A DNA stretch of 23,999 bases from Calditrichia bacterium (GTDB lineage Bacteria; Calditrichota; Calditrichia; JAJRVZ01), in assembly GCA_030634505.1 (NCBI GenBank), contig DAOWAQ010000002.1:1-23999 (forward strand), written 5' to 3'. The notes under the pieces were generated by a model. It saw only the letters and a list, made by a program, of their open reading frames with translations, was not told where the DNA came from and ran no database searches. A program made the position numbers and the translations under genes. Positions 1 through 6,699 of this stretch are shown piece by piece. Position 1 is the stretch's first letter; each line of letters opens with the position of its first letter.

Positions 1-1
1 A

Positions 2-226
2 GCCTGTGGTGATCGGATGACATTAAACGAATTAGCAAAAAATCTTCAGGATATTTTACAAATAGATATTGACCCTGTTTATGAACCTCCCCGTGCCGGA
101 GACATTAAACATTCTTTGTCGGATATTACTAAAGCAAAAGAGTTGCTGGGATTTGAAGTCGCTGTTCCTTTATTTGAAGGCATAAAGAAGACAGCTTTTT
201 GGTTTAAAGATTTTTATAATAAATAA
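2..226 (+). CDS. NAD-dependent sugar-nucleotide epimerase/dehydratase, C-terminal fragment (5' end outside window)
   Basis: The reading frame is already open at base 2 and runs to a TAA at 224-226, so this is the end of a gene that starts upstream. The tail begins ACGDRMTLNEL and continues with PVYEPPRAGDIKHSLSDITKAKELLGF. This is the usual C-terminal signature of UDP-glucose 4-epimerase-like extended short-chain dehydrogenases (NV.CG...SLNEL, then a PRxGDxxHSxADxxKAxxLLG element). That segment shapes the UDP-sugar pocket. The family makes activated sugars for surface polysaccharide or glycoconjugates in the cytoplasm. The ATG at base 17 is internal, not the true start. The exact substrate cannot be told because the Rossmann fold and the catalytic YxxxK lie outside the window. 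It converges with the cmk operon across an inverted repeat. Confidence 0.85.
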   Translation, partial: ACGDRMTLNELAKNLQDILQIDIDPVYEPPRAGDIKHSLSDITKAKELLGFEVAVPLFEGIKKTAFWFKDFYNK

Positions 227-382
227 ATATTCATTGGAAAAATTCCAAATAACAAGAACCAAATTCCAAATAATATTCAAAAACCAAAATTTAAATCGCA
301 AAAAATTGTAGTATTGAAAGTTGTAATTTTGTATTTAATTGTTGCTTGGAGTTTGTAGTTTGGAATTACTTTTTAATTACAA
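227..382. repeat. A/C-rich to G/T-rich imperfect inverted repeat between convergent genes (copy 1)
   Basis: The left half is A/C-rich and contains AATTCCAAATAA twice, at 241-252 and 262-273 (21-bp period). The right half is G/T-rich. The arms 241-262 and 346-367 are complementary at 17 of 22 positions, with AATTCCAAA, ACAA and CCAA conserved, so either strand could form a long imperfect hairpin. It lies between two converging genes, where such a structure could end transcription from both sides. A related element, sharing CAAATAACAA and a similar right arm, lies at 19144-19260. I see no coding potential. Confidence 0.6.
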
Positions 383-1060
383 TTAAACTTTCTCAAAATA
401 TATATTAATAAGTTTAAGACATGCGTCAGTTTGTTCTTCGATAGTCAAATTTGATGTATCGACGATGATAGAATCTTCAGCGGGTTTTAACGGAGAAGCA
501 GTCCGGGTAGAGTCAATATTATCCCGGTTCTCTATTTCTTTTTCAATTTCTTTTAAATTAGACTTTACGCCTTTTTTTTGCAATTCATGAAATCTTCTTT
601 CAGCTCTTTTTCTTAATTTTGCATCCATAAATATTTTGACTTCTGCATCCGGTAAAACCACAGTTCCAATATCCCTGCCATCCATTACTATTCCACCATC
701 TCTTGCTAGTTCGCGTTGTTTTTCCACCATTATTTTTCGTATTTCCGGATAAGCAGATATTTGGCTGATAGTTTGATTAATTTCAGGAAGCCTTATTGCA
801 TCGGATACATCTTTATCATTTAGAAAAGTGTGTAATTCCGTCTTCAATTGTTTTAGTTCAATCTTGCAGCTTAATGCTAATTTTTTTATTTCAGATTCAT
901 TTGCTGTGTCGGTTTTTGCGTTGATGATGGCGAGAGTTAATGCGCGATACATTGCGCCGGTATCGATATATAAATAACCCAATTTTTGTGCGATTAATTT
1001 TGCGGTAGTACTTTTACCGGATGCCGCAGGTCCATCAATTGCAATTTTGATTTTTTTCAT
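383..1060 (-). CDS. cmk: Cytidylate kinase (CMP/dCMP kinase)
   Basis: Phosphorylates CMP and dCMP to the diphosphates with ATP in the cytoplasm, feeding RNA, DNA and CDP-activated lipid synthesis. The N-terminus holds the P-loop GPAASGKST (about residues 9-17), followed by the CMP-site segment YIDTGAMYRALT. MDGRDIGTVVLPDA is the RDIGT signature, and the LID-like region carries RRFHELQKKG and NRDNIDSTRTASPLKPA. The length of 225 aa is normal for bacterial Cmk. The ATG start lies just upstream of the P-loop. It is the last gene of the minus-strand operon trpS-scpA-scpB-rluB-cmk, 7 bases after the pseudouridine synthase gene. The neighbourhood scpA-scpB-rluB-cmk is widely conserved in bacteria, which supports all these calls. 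Confidence 0.97.
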   Translation of the reverse strand: MKKIKIAIDGPAASGKSTTAKLIAQKLGYLYIDTGAMYRALTLAIINAKTDTANESEIKKLALSCKIELKQLKTELHTFLNDKDVSDAIRLPEINQTISQISAYPEIRKIMVEKQRELARDGGIVMDGRDIGTVVLPDAEVKIFMDAKLRKRAERRFHELQKKGVKSNLKEIEKEIENRDNIDSTRTASPLKPAEDSIIVDTSNLTIEEQTDACLKLINIYFEKV

Positions 1061-1067
1061 GGGTTAA

Positions 1068-1790
1068 TTATTGATATCCTACAATTTTCTTTAGTTCATT
1101 AATTTCCTTATTTGTTAAATAACGCCACTCTCGACGTTTGATTCCTTTTAAGTCAATATTTGCAAATTGTACACGATCCAATTCCTGAACTTCATATTCC
1201 AATGATTCAAACATCCGCCTGATTTGCCTGTTTCTTCCTTCATGAATTGAAATACTCAGCAAACTGCAATTATCATATACCCTTACTTGCGATACTTTGC
1301 AAGGATGGGTTTTTTTATTATCCAGCATTATGCCATGTTCAATATGATAAAGATCTTTTGGTGTGACGATTTTATCCAATAATACGAAATATACTTTTTC
1401 AATTTCATAACTGGGATGAGTCAATCGATGTGAAAGAGGGCCGTCATTCGTAATAAGTAATACACCTGTTGATTCATAATCTAATCTGCCAATCGGAAAA
1501 ATTCTCTCAGATAACGGAATTAAATCAATGACTGTTTTTCTGTCATGTTCATCTTTTACTGTGGAAACAAATCCAACCGGTTTATTAATGACTATATATA
1601 TTTTTTTCTCAACAGGATAAACTATAGTGTCCTCAAATGCCACTTCATCTTTTTCATCATCAACCTGTAGTCCTAAAGTTGTTGTCACATTTCCGTTGAC
1701 TTTAATCTTTCCAGCTGTAATCAATTCATCACATTTGCGACGGGAAGCAACACCAGCGGAAGCAAGAAATTTATTCAGTCTTATTTTCAT
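1068..1790 (-). CDS. rluB: RsuA/RluB-family rRNA pseudouridine synthase
   Basis: Isomerises a uridine in rRNA to pseudouridine, most likely in 23S rRNA given the RluB-like context. An N-terminal S4 RNA-binding domain starts at MKIRLNKFLASAGVASRRKCDELI. The catalytic domain has the family motif GRLDYESTGVLLITNDG with the nucleophilic Asp, and EGRNRQIRRMFE near the end, both typical of the RsuA/RluB/RluE/RluF group. A longer frame begins at a TTG (1826) with 12 extra residues. The ATG at 1790 is preferred because it places the S4 domain directly at the N-terminus (240 aa). The gene then overlaps the scpB 3' end by 20 bases, consistent with translational coupling. RluB rather than RsuA is inferred from the scpAB-cmk context. 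Confidence 0.93.
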   Translation of the reverse strand: MKIRLNKFLASAGVASRRKCDELITAGKIKVNGNVTTTLGLQVDDEKDEVAFEDTIVYPVEKKIYIVINKPVGFVSTVKDEHDRKTVIDLIPLSERIFPIGRLDYESTGVLLITNDGPLSHRLTHPSYEIEKVYFVLLDKIVTPKDLYHIEHGIMLDNKKTHPCKVSQVRVYDNCSLLSISIHEGRNRQIRRMFESLEYEVQELDRVQFANIDLKGIKRREWRYLTNKEINELKKIVGYQ

Positions 1791-2475
1791 TGTCGTTTTT
1801 TCTTTCTTCTTCCACCTGGGAAACAATTGGAGATTGATTTAATTCAAGTTCACTTTGGTTTTCAGGTTTGATATTTGTTATTCCTAATTTTTCCGGCTCT
1901 AATTGTTGTAGGGCAATTTGATCAAGACTTTTTAGAAATTCCTCGTCTCCTTTTAATAATTCATCAATTTCTTTTAACTTGGGTAAATCTTTCAGGTTGT
2001 TTATTCCAAAATATTCAAGGAAGAAATTGGTCGTTCCATAAAGTAAAGGATTCCCCGGGGCCTTTTCTCTGCCTGCAATAGAAATTAGATTTCTTTCCAA
2101 CAATGTCTTGACTACACCATCGACATTAACTCCCCGAATGTGTTCCATTTGTATTTTTGTGATTGGCTGTTCGTAAGCAATAATAGCTAGGGTTTCTAAT
2201 CCGGGGACAGTAAGTTTGTTTGCACTTCTACCTTTGAAAAGTTGCTGAATATAAATAGAATATTCCTCCCGGGTGACTAATTGATAACCATTTGCTACTT
2301 CAATTATTTCTAATGCACTGCCGGATTTCTTATACTTTTCATTAAGGGATTTAATGCTATTTTTAATACTTTTATTGTCAGATTGCGGAAGAATTGATTT
2401 TAGTTTGTTTATTGTCAATGGTAAGTCACTTGCAAAAAGAAGAGATTCTATGATTTGAAGGTAATCGTTTTTCAA
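1771..2475 (-). CDS. scpB: Segregation and condensation protein B
   Basis: ScpB is the winged-helix (kite) subunit that binds ScpA and with it joins SMC in the condensin that compacts and separates the nucleoid. The protein (234 aa) shows the family signatures IIESLLFASDLPL at the N-terminus, TVPGLETLAIIAYEQPITKIQMEHIRGVNVDGVV in the middle, and LLYGTTNFFLEYFGI near residue 150. The start must be the TTG at 2475: an in-frame TAA lies four codons upstream, and an AAGGA Shine-Dalgarno sits at normal spacing. The C-terminal tail beyond about residue 185 is low-complexity and rich in E, N and Q, as is common. The gene follows scpA by 35 bases and overlaps the rluB-like gene. Confidence 0.95.
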   Translation of the reverse strand: MKNDYLQIIESLLFASDLPLTINKLKSILPQSDNKSIKNSIKSLNEKYKKSGSALEIIEVANGYQLVTREEYSIYIQQLFKGRSANKLTVPGLETLAIIAYEQPITKIQMEHIRGVNVDGVVKTLLERNLISIAGREKAPGNPLLYGTTNFFLEYFGINNLKDLPKLKEIDELLKGDEEFLKSLDQIALQQLEPEKLGITNIKPENQSELELNQSPIVSQVEEERKNDNENKTE

Positions 2476-2510
2476 TATAAATCCTTATTAGAATATTTTA
2501 CATTCGGGTT

Positions 2511-3230
2511 TCAGCTAATCAATTTGATTCGAATTTCATCAAAGTTTTCTGATTGTCGTACACTGAGTTGTCTTTTATTTATCAGGTCGAGTAATGCCAT
2601 GAAAGTTACAATAATAATAATTTTTTCTTTCATTTTATTTATAAGATCGCTGAATAAAATTGCAGAATTTGAGGCAAATTGATTTAAGATAAATTCTGTT
2701 TGTTGTTCGATGGTTATATCAATTCTAGTTACCCGGTGTTCAGTGATTTTGGGCATGTTATCCAGCGCTTTTTTTAAAGCAAGAAGCAGATCAAACAAGG
2801 TTACATCATTCAGATATTCTTCTGTTGATATTTCCTTTTTCATAAAATATTTCTCAATACTTTTGCGTGAATACAATTTTCGCCGTTTTGATTCAAATCC
2901 TGATATTTCCAATGCAGCATCTTTAAATTTCTTATATTCAATCAGTCTTTCAACGAGTTCAGTTCGGGGATCTTCATATTCTTCATCAGATATGCCGATT
3001 GGTTTTGGTAATAACATCCTGGCTTTAATATTCATTAATATGGCGACCATTTCGATAAACTCTCCGGCAATTTCCAAATCAAGAATTTTCATTAATTCAA
3101 TATATTCGAGAAATTGATCTGTAACTTCATGAATGGGTATATCGTAAATATCTACTTCGTTTTTTTTAATTAAAAAAAGAAGCAGATCGAATGGGCCCTC
3201 AAATATTTCAAGTTTAATTTTGTAAGTCAT
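2511..3230 (-). CDS. scpA: Segregation and condensation protein A
   Basis: ScpA is the kleisin that bridges the SMC heads and recruits ScpB. The N-terminal signature FEGPFDLLLFLIKKNEVDIYDIPI is diagnostic, followed by the helical SMC-neck binding segment IAGEFIEMVAILMNIKARMLLP. The C-terminal winged helix (about residues 165-239) includes VTFMALLDLINKRQLSVRQSENFDEI, the segment that packs against the SMC head. The length of 239 aa is typical. The ATG at 3230 gives the canonical N-terminus. The gene begins 2 bases beyond the trpS stop, so the two are almost certainly co-transcribed and coupled. Confidence 0.96.
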   Translation of the reverse strand: MTYKIKLEIFEGPFDLLLFLIKKNEVDIYDIPIHEVTDQFLEYIELMKILDLEIAGEFIEMVAILMNIKARMLLPKPIGISDEEYEDPRTELVERLIEYKKFKDAALEISGFESKRRKLYSRKSIEKYFMKKEISTEEYLNDVTLFDLLLALKKALDNMPKITEHRVTRIDITIEQQTEFILNQFASNSAILFSDLINKMKEKIIIIVTFMALLDLINKRQLSVRQSENFDEIRIKLIS

Positions 3231-3232
3231 AT

Positions 3233-4210
3233 TTAACCCATTTTCATAGCCTTATGTACATCGTTCATAGTTTCAACCGCAACTTTTTTTGCTTTTTCAA
3301 TACCATTTCCAATTATGTCGTGCACTTCACTTAAATGAGTCTCATAATATTTACGTTTCTCACGGTGAGATTCAAAAAAAGATGCGATCTTATTAGCACA
3401 GTTCTTCTTACAATCAACGCAACCCAATGCACCGCTTTTACAGTCCTCTTCAATCGATAACACTTCTTTATCATTAAATTTTTTATGATACGCAAATACA
3501 TTACAAATTTCAGGGTGACCGGGATCATTTCGTCGAATTTTTTGCGGGTCAGTTATTGCAGTACGAACTTTACTAAATATTTGTTCTTCATCATCAGACA
3601 TTAAAACATAATTATCATTTGATTTCCCCATTTTTTTTCCATCTAACCCGGGTAATCTTGGAAATTTTGTAAGTTTTGTTGCTGGTTCAGGAAAAACTTC
3701 ATCGTATGTGCTGTTAAACTTTCTTGCGAGTTCTCTTGTTATTTCGACATGTGGCGCCTGATCTTCTCCAACCGGAACCAGATTAGCCTTGTAAAGGAGA
3801 ATATCTGCTGCCTGTAATACCGGATATCCTAAATGACCGTATGATACAATCTCCGAATTTAAATCACGTATTTGTTCTTTGAGAGTTGGATTTCTTTGTA
3901 AGCGAGGGGTGGTAATTAAATTTGAAAACAATAGATGTAATTCGGCATGCTCCTTTACTTTTGATTGTATAAATATCGGGTTTTCAGGTTTAATGCCGGC
4001 AGACAGCCAATCTATTACCATGTCAATGGTGTTTTGTTCAACATGAAAGGATGCTGAAGGATTAGTCGTTAGCGCATGCCAATCAGCTACAAAAAAGAAA
4101 TTATCATATTCATTTTGCAAATTAATCCAATTTTCCAAAGCACCGGCATAATTACCTAAATGCAATTTACCGGAAGGTCGCATACCGCTTAGTATTCGCT
4201 TTTTATTCAT
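3233..4210 (-). CDS. trpS: Tryptophanyl-tRNA synthetase with a likely Fe-S cysteine motif
   Basis: Charges tRNA-Trp with tryptophan. It is a class I synthetase: the HIGH-like box reads PSGKLHLGN (H17-N20) and the KMSKS loop reads KMGKS (193-197), both typical of bacterial TrpRS. The length of 325 aa is normal. After the KMSKS loop come four cysteines at 236, 257, 264 and 267, spaced C-x20-C-x6-C-x2-C. This resembles the [4Fe-4S]-binding C-x22-C-x6-C-x2-C pattern known from Thermotoga maritima TrpRS, where the cluster sits near the anticodon-binding region. Cluster binding here is an inference. The ATG at 4210 has a GAGGA ribosome site just upstream. It is the first gene of the minus-strand operon; the scpAB-trpS linkage is common. 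Confidence 0.96.
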   Translation of the reverse strand: MNKKRILSGMRPSGKLHLGNYAGALENWINLQNEYDNFFFVADWHALTTNPSASFHVEQNTIDMVIDWLSAGIKPENPIFIQSKVKEHAELHLLFSNLITTPRLQRNPTLKEQIRDLNSEIVSYGHLGYPVLQAADILLYKANLVPVGEDQAPHVEITRELARKFNSTYDEVFPEPATKLTKFPRLPGLDGKKMGKSNDNYVLMSDDEEQIFSKVRTAITDPQKIRRNDPGHPEICNVFAYHKKFNDKEVLSIEEDCKSGALGCVDCKKNCANKIASFFESHREKRKYYETHLSEVHDIIGNGIEKAKKVAVETMNDVHKAMKMG

Positions 4211-4501
4211 CCAATCCTCTAATAGTTTCCTTGTTAATAGCGCTGAAATTACAGGATTTTCCTATTGAAAACAAATAGAGAATCAGGAAAATTATTCTAT
4301 AGTTTATATAGCAAATTCCACCTATGCTAAATTACGAGGAGTAAATTATTCATCAAATATTCAATGTTTTATAATTATTATGAAGTAATTAAACATTGCA
4401 CATTGTCTGTTTTAGAAATTATTAGAATACAATCATATTAAAATTTTTACCAGAAACAGTTTATAGTAATTGAATTAATTATTTATTAAATTTCAATTAA
4501 T
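4211..4501. other. Divergent intergenic region between trpS and the MurF-like gene
   Basis: This 291-base AT-rich stretch must carry promoters for both directions, but I could not pick a convincing -35/-10 pair on either strand. It contains an 8-bp inverted repeat, ATTTTCCT (4256-4263) and AGGAAAAT (4285-4292) with a 21-base loop, in the presumed trpS leader. There is no T-box-like structure and no ORF. The plus-strand gene has no visible Shine-Dalgarno before its ATG at 4502. Confidence 0.4.
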
Positions 4502-5626
4502 ATGCGAAGAATTTCTACAGACGATAAAAAAAAGTATATAAACCTCCGAAGATCATTTAAATCACCAGTAATTGGAATAACAGGTAACATTGGGAAAACA
4601 TCCACCCTTGAAATGATTCGTTGTGTGCTGGAAAAAGACAATCGTGTTCTGATGAATCGCCATGGAAATGGAAATTGGAAGAACAATATTAATACTCTTG
4701 AAAAACTATCTTCGGATTATGATTATGCTCTTTTTGAATTCGATTTTAATCGTGGAAATAACTTTGGAGAAATTCTTAGATTAATTAAACCAAATGTCGG
4801 TATAGTGACTAATATGGGTGATGCTCATCTTTCCTATCTTGGATCGATGTTAGAAATTGCACTACAAAAATCTGGTGTTATAAAATATCTTGCAAGGGGT
4901 GGAACGGCAGTCTTAAACAAAGATGATGAACTTAGTACGATGTTTGCCAAAAAAATATCTATGCAAAATATAAAAAGATTTGGTATAAGCCAGAATGCAG
5001 ATTTTTTTGCTACAGATATTAAACAGATGGGCCCACAAGGCACAAAGTTTAAGCTGAATAATGAATATGATGTGAAAATTCCAATTTATGGTTTAGGAGA
5101 TATTTACAATTTTCTTGCGGCAGTCTCCGCATTAGTGGCTTTAGGATTTGATATAAATAATATCATTAATATATTTCAAACAGAATTTCAATTGCCTTCC
5201 GGAAGAGGTAAACTATACGATTTTGATAATTATTATGTCATTGATGAAAGCTATACTGCTACTCCAAGAGCATTGGCAAAAACTACACGATCACTTGTTA
5301 GTTTTAAATCTTATGTTGACAATCTGGTTCTAATTATTGGTGATATGGAAGAATCAGGCCCTAATATTGAAGAGCAACACCTAAACATGGGATATTTTAT
5401 TTCGGCATTGCCAATTGATTGTGTGATTACAGTAGGTCATTATGCAGATTATATTGGTAAGGGAGTTTCACTTATTCATAATACCGGCAAGTCAATAGTT
5501 AATTGTAACTCTGTTGACGATATATTGAAAGCACTTGATAAAATTGATCTTGGAAAATCTGCAATAACTGTACAGGGTATTGGACAGGTTGGACTTAGAA
5601 GAATAATTAAACACTTGGAAAATTAA
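4502..5626 (+). CDS. MurF-like Mur ligase family protein lacking the usual N-terminal UDP-substrate domain
   Basis: This is an ATP-dependent amide-bond ligase of the Mur superfamily, with unknown substrate. Motifs seen: P-loop GITGNIGKTST (residues 25-35); TNMGDAHLSYLGS with H109, followed by K123, which could be the carbamylated lysine; LNKDD; DESYTATP (248-255), matching MurF DDSYNANP but with both Asn changed to Thr; and GDMEESG (280-286), matching the MurF GDMxELG loop. MurF is usually about 450 aa with a first domain of roughly 90-100 aa that binds the UDP-MurNAc peptide. Here only 24 residues precede the P-loop. In-frame stop codon TAA (4487-4489) rules out an upstream ATG, so the domain is truly absent. 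It is 7 bases ahead of hypA and probably co-transcribed with hypAB. It is unlikely to be the housekeeping MurF. A role in modifying a cofactor or small molecule tied to nickel maturation is possible but unproven. Confidence 0.85.
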   Translation: MRRISTDDKKKYINLRRSFKSPVIGITGNIGKTSTLEMIRCVLEKDNRVLMNRHGNGNWKNNINTLEKLSSDYDYALFEFDFNRGNNFGEILRLIKPNVGIVTNMGDAHLSYLGSMLEIALQKSGVIKYLARGGTAVLNKDDELSTMFAKKISMQNIKRFGISQNADFFATDIKQMGPQGTKFKLNNEYDVKIPIYGLGDIYNFLAAVSALVALGFDINNIINIFQTEFQLPSGRGKLYDFDNYYVIDESYTATPRALAKTTRSLVSFKSYVDNLVLIIGDMEESGPNIEEQHLNMGYFISALPIDCVITVGHYADYIGKGVSLIHNTGKSIVNCNSVDDILKALDKIDLGKSAITVQGIGQVGLRRIIKHLEN

Positions 5627-5633
5627 CGCTGAT

Positions 5634-5975
5634 ATGCATGAAATGTCCATTGCTCAAAGTATTGTTGATATTGTAAATGATACACTTGCTGAAAATGAAA
5701 AAAGCAAACTAAAAGAAGTTGCAGTTGATATTGGTGAAATGGTTGCTGTTGTACCGGAGTCGTTACAGTTTTGTTATGAAGCAATTGTCCAGGAAACTGA
5801 ATATCACAATGCAGTATTAAATATTAATGTGATTCCTTTGAAAATTAAGTGTAACAATTGTAATATAGAATCAAAGATAGAAAAATATGCATTTTTATGT
5901 CCAAAATGTGAATCGACAAACATCAATGTCATTTCAGGTGAGGAATTAAATATTCGATATTTGGAGGTTGATTAA
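5634..5975 (+). CDS. hypA: Hydrogenase/urease nickel incorporation protein HypA
   Basis: Small nickel metallochaperone that passes Ni(II), with HypB, to the large subunit of [NiFe] hydrogenase. The start MHEMS gives the N-terminal Met-His-Glu nickel site, which requires the ATG at 5634. The C-terminal half has two CxxC pairs (CNNC and CPKC), the structural zinc site. The length of 113 aa is normal. It follows the MurF-like gene by 7 bases and ends 1 base before the preferred hypB start, so the pair is coupled. No hydrogenase, urease or other hyp genes are present in the window, so the nickel enzyme served must be encoded elsewhere. Confidence 0.96.
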   Translation: MHEMSIAQSIVDIVNDTLAENEKSKLKEVAVDIGEMVAVVPESLQFCYEAIVQETEYHNAVLNINVIPLKIKCNNCNIESKIEKYAFLCPKCESTNINVISGEELNIRYLEVD

Positions 5976-5976
5976 T

Positions 5977-6621
5977 ATGCCTATTGTAACGGTAGAAAGA
6001 AAAATATTAAAGAAGAATGATGAAATTGCTAGTGAAAATAGAGAGATATTCAGTAAGAATAATATTTATACATTAAATTTATTAAGTTCACCCGGATCCG
6101 GTAAAACGACTTTATTGGAAAAAACTCTATCTTTGCTCAATAAATCTTTGAATGTCGCTGTTGTTGAAGGTGATGTACAAACAGATAATGATGCACAGAG
6201 AATTGCAGTATTAAATGTGCCAGTGGTTCAGATAGTAACAAATGGCGGCTGCCACTTGGAGGCAAAACTGGTACAGAGCGCATTTCAATCATTCGATATA
6301 AAAAATCTGGATTTGTTAATTATTGAAAATGTAGGCAATTTAGTTTGTCCGGCAAGTTACGATCTTGGCGAGAATAAAAAAGTGGTATTGCTTAGCACAA
6401 CTGAAGGGGATGATAAACCACTGAAATACCCATCGATGTTTCGTGTCTCTGATGTCATGATTATTAATAAAATTGATTTGTTGGAATACGTAGATTTCAG
6501 TGTCGAGTCAGTTAAGAAAAATGCATTGTCAATAAATCCGGAGTTGAAGATCTTTGAAATTTCATGTAAAACAGGTGAAGGAATAGAAGATTGGATCAAA
6601 TGGTTAAAGAATGAAATCTAA
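5977..6621 (+). CDS. hypB: Hydrogenase nickel incorporation GTPase HypB
   Basis: SIMIBI-class GTPase that powers nickel transfer during [NiFe] hydrogenase maturation. Visible motifs are the P-loop SSPGSGKTT, the Walker B-like EGDVQTDNDAQRI, the G-domain metal site GGCHLEA (Cys-His that bridges the dimer), ENVGNLVCPA, and the guanine-specificity NKID. The length is 214 aa from the ATG at 5977, which has a GGAGG at 5963-5967. An in-frame TTG at 5968 would add MIN- and overlap hypA, but it would lie directly on the Shine-Dalgarno. The protein has no N-terminal histidine-rich stretch and no CxxCGC high-affinity nickel motif, so it is the minimal HypB type that relies on HypA or another chaperone for nickel storage. 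Confidence 0.95.
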   Translation: MPIVTVERKILKKNDEIASENREIFSKNNIYTLNLLSSPGSGKTTLLEKTLSLLNKSLNVAVVEGDVQTDNDAQRIAVLNVPVVQIVTNGGCHLEAKLVQSAFQSFDIKNLDLLIIENVGNLVCPASYDLGENKKVVLLSTTEGDDKPLKYPSMFRVSDVMIINKIDLLEYVDFSVESVKKNALSINPELKIFEISCKTGEGIEDWIKWLKNEI

Positions 6622-6699
6622 TATTAAAAAAATCTTTTATTTCTTTTAACCAATAGTTAATTTAATAATTACGTAAACAATAAAATTTCGGGAGGAACG

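Noticed and set aside
2710..3117. 135-aa plus-strand open frame opposite scpA
   Set aside because: It lies entirely antisense to a well-supported scpA; its Ser/Ile-rich composition reflects the complementary strand and no family motif is visible.
4256..4292. 8-bp inverted repeat in the trpS leader as a possible T-box or attenuator
   Set aside because: The stem is short and A/T-rich, no T-box sequence or leader peptide with Trp codons is visible, and there is no U tract in the correct place.
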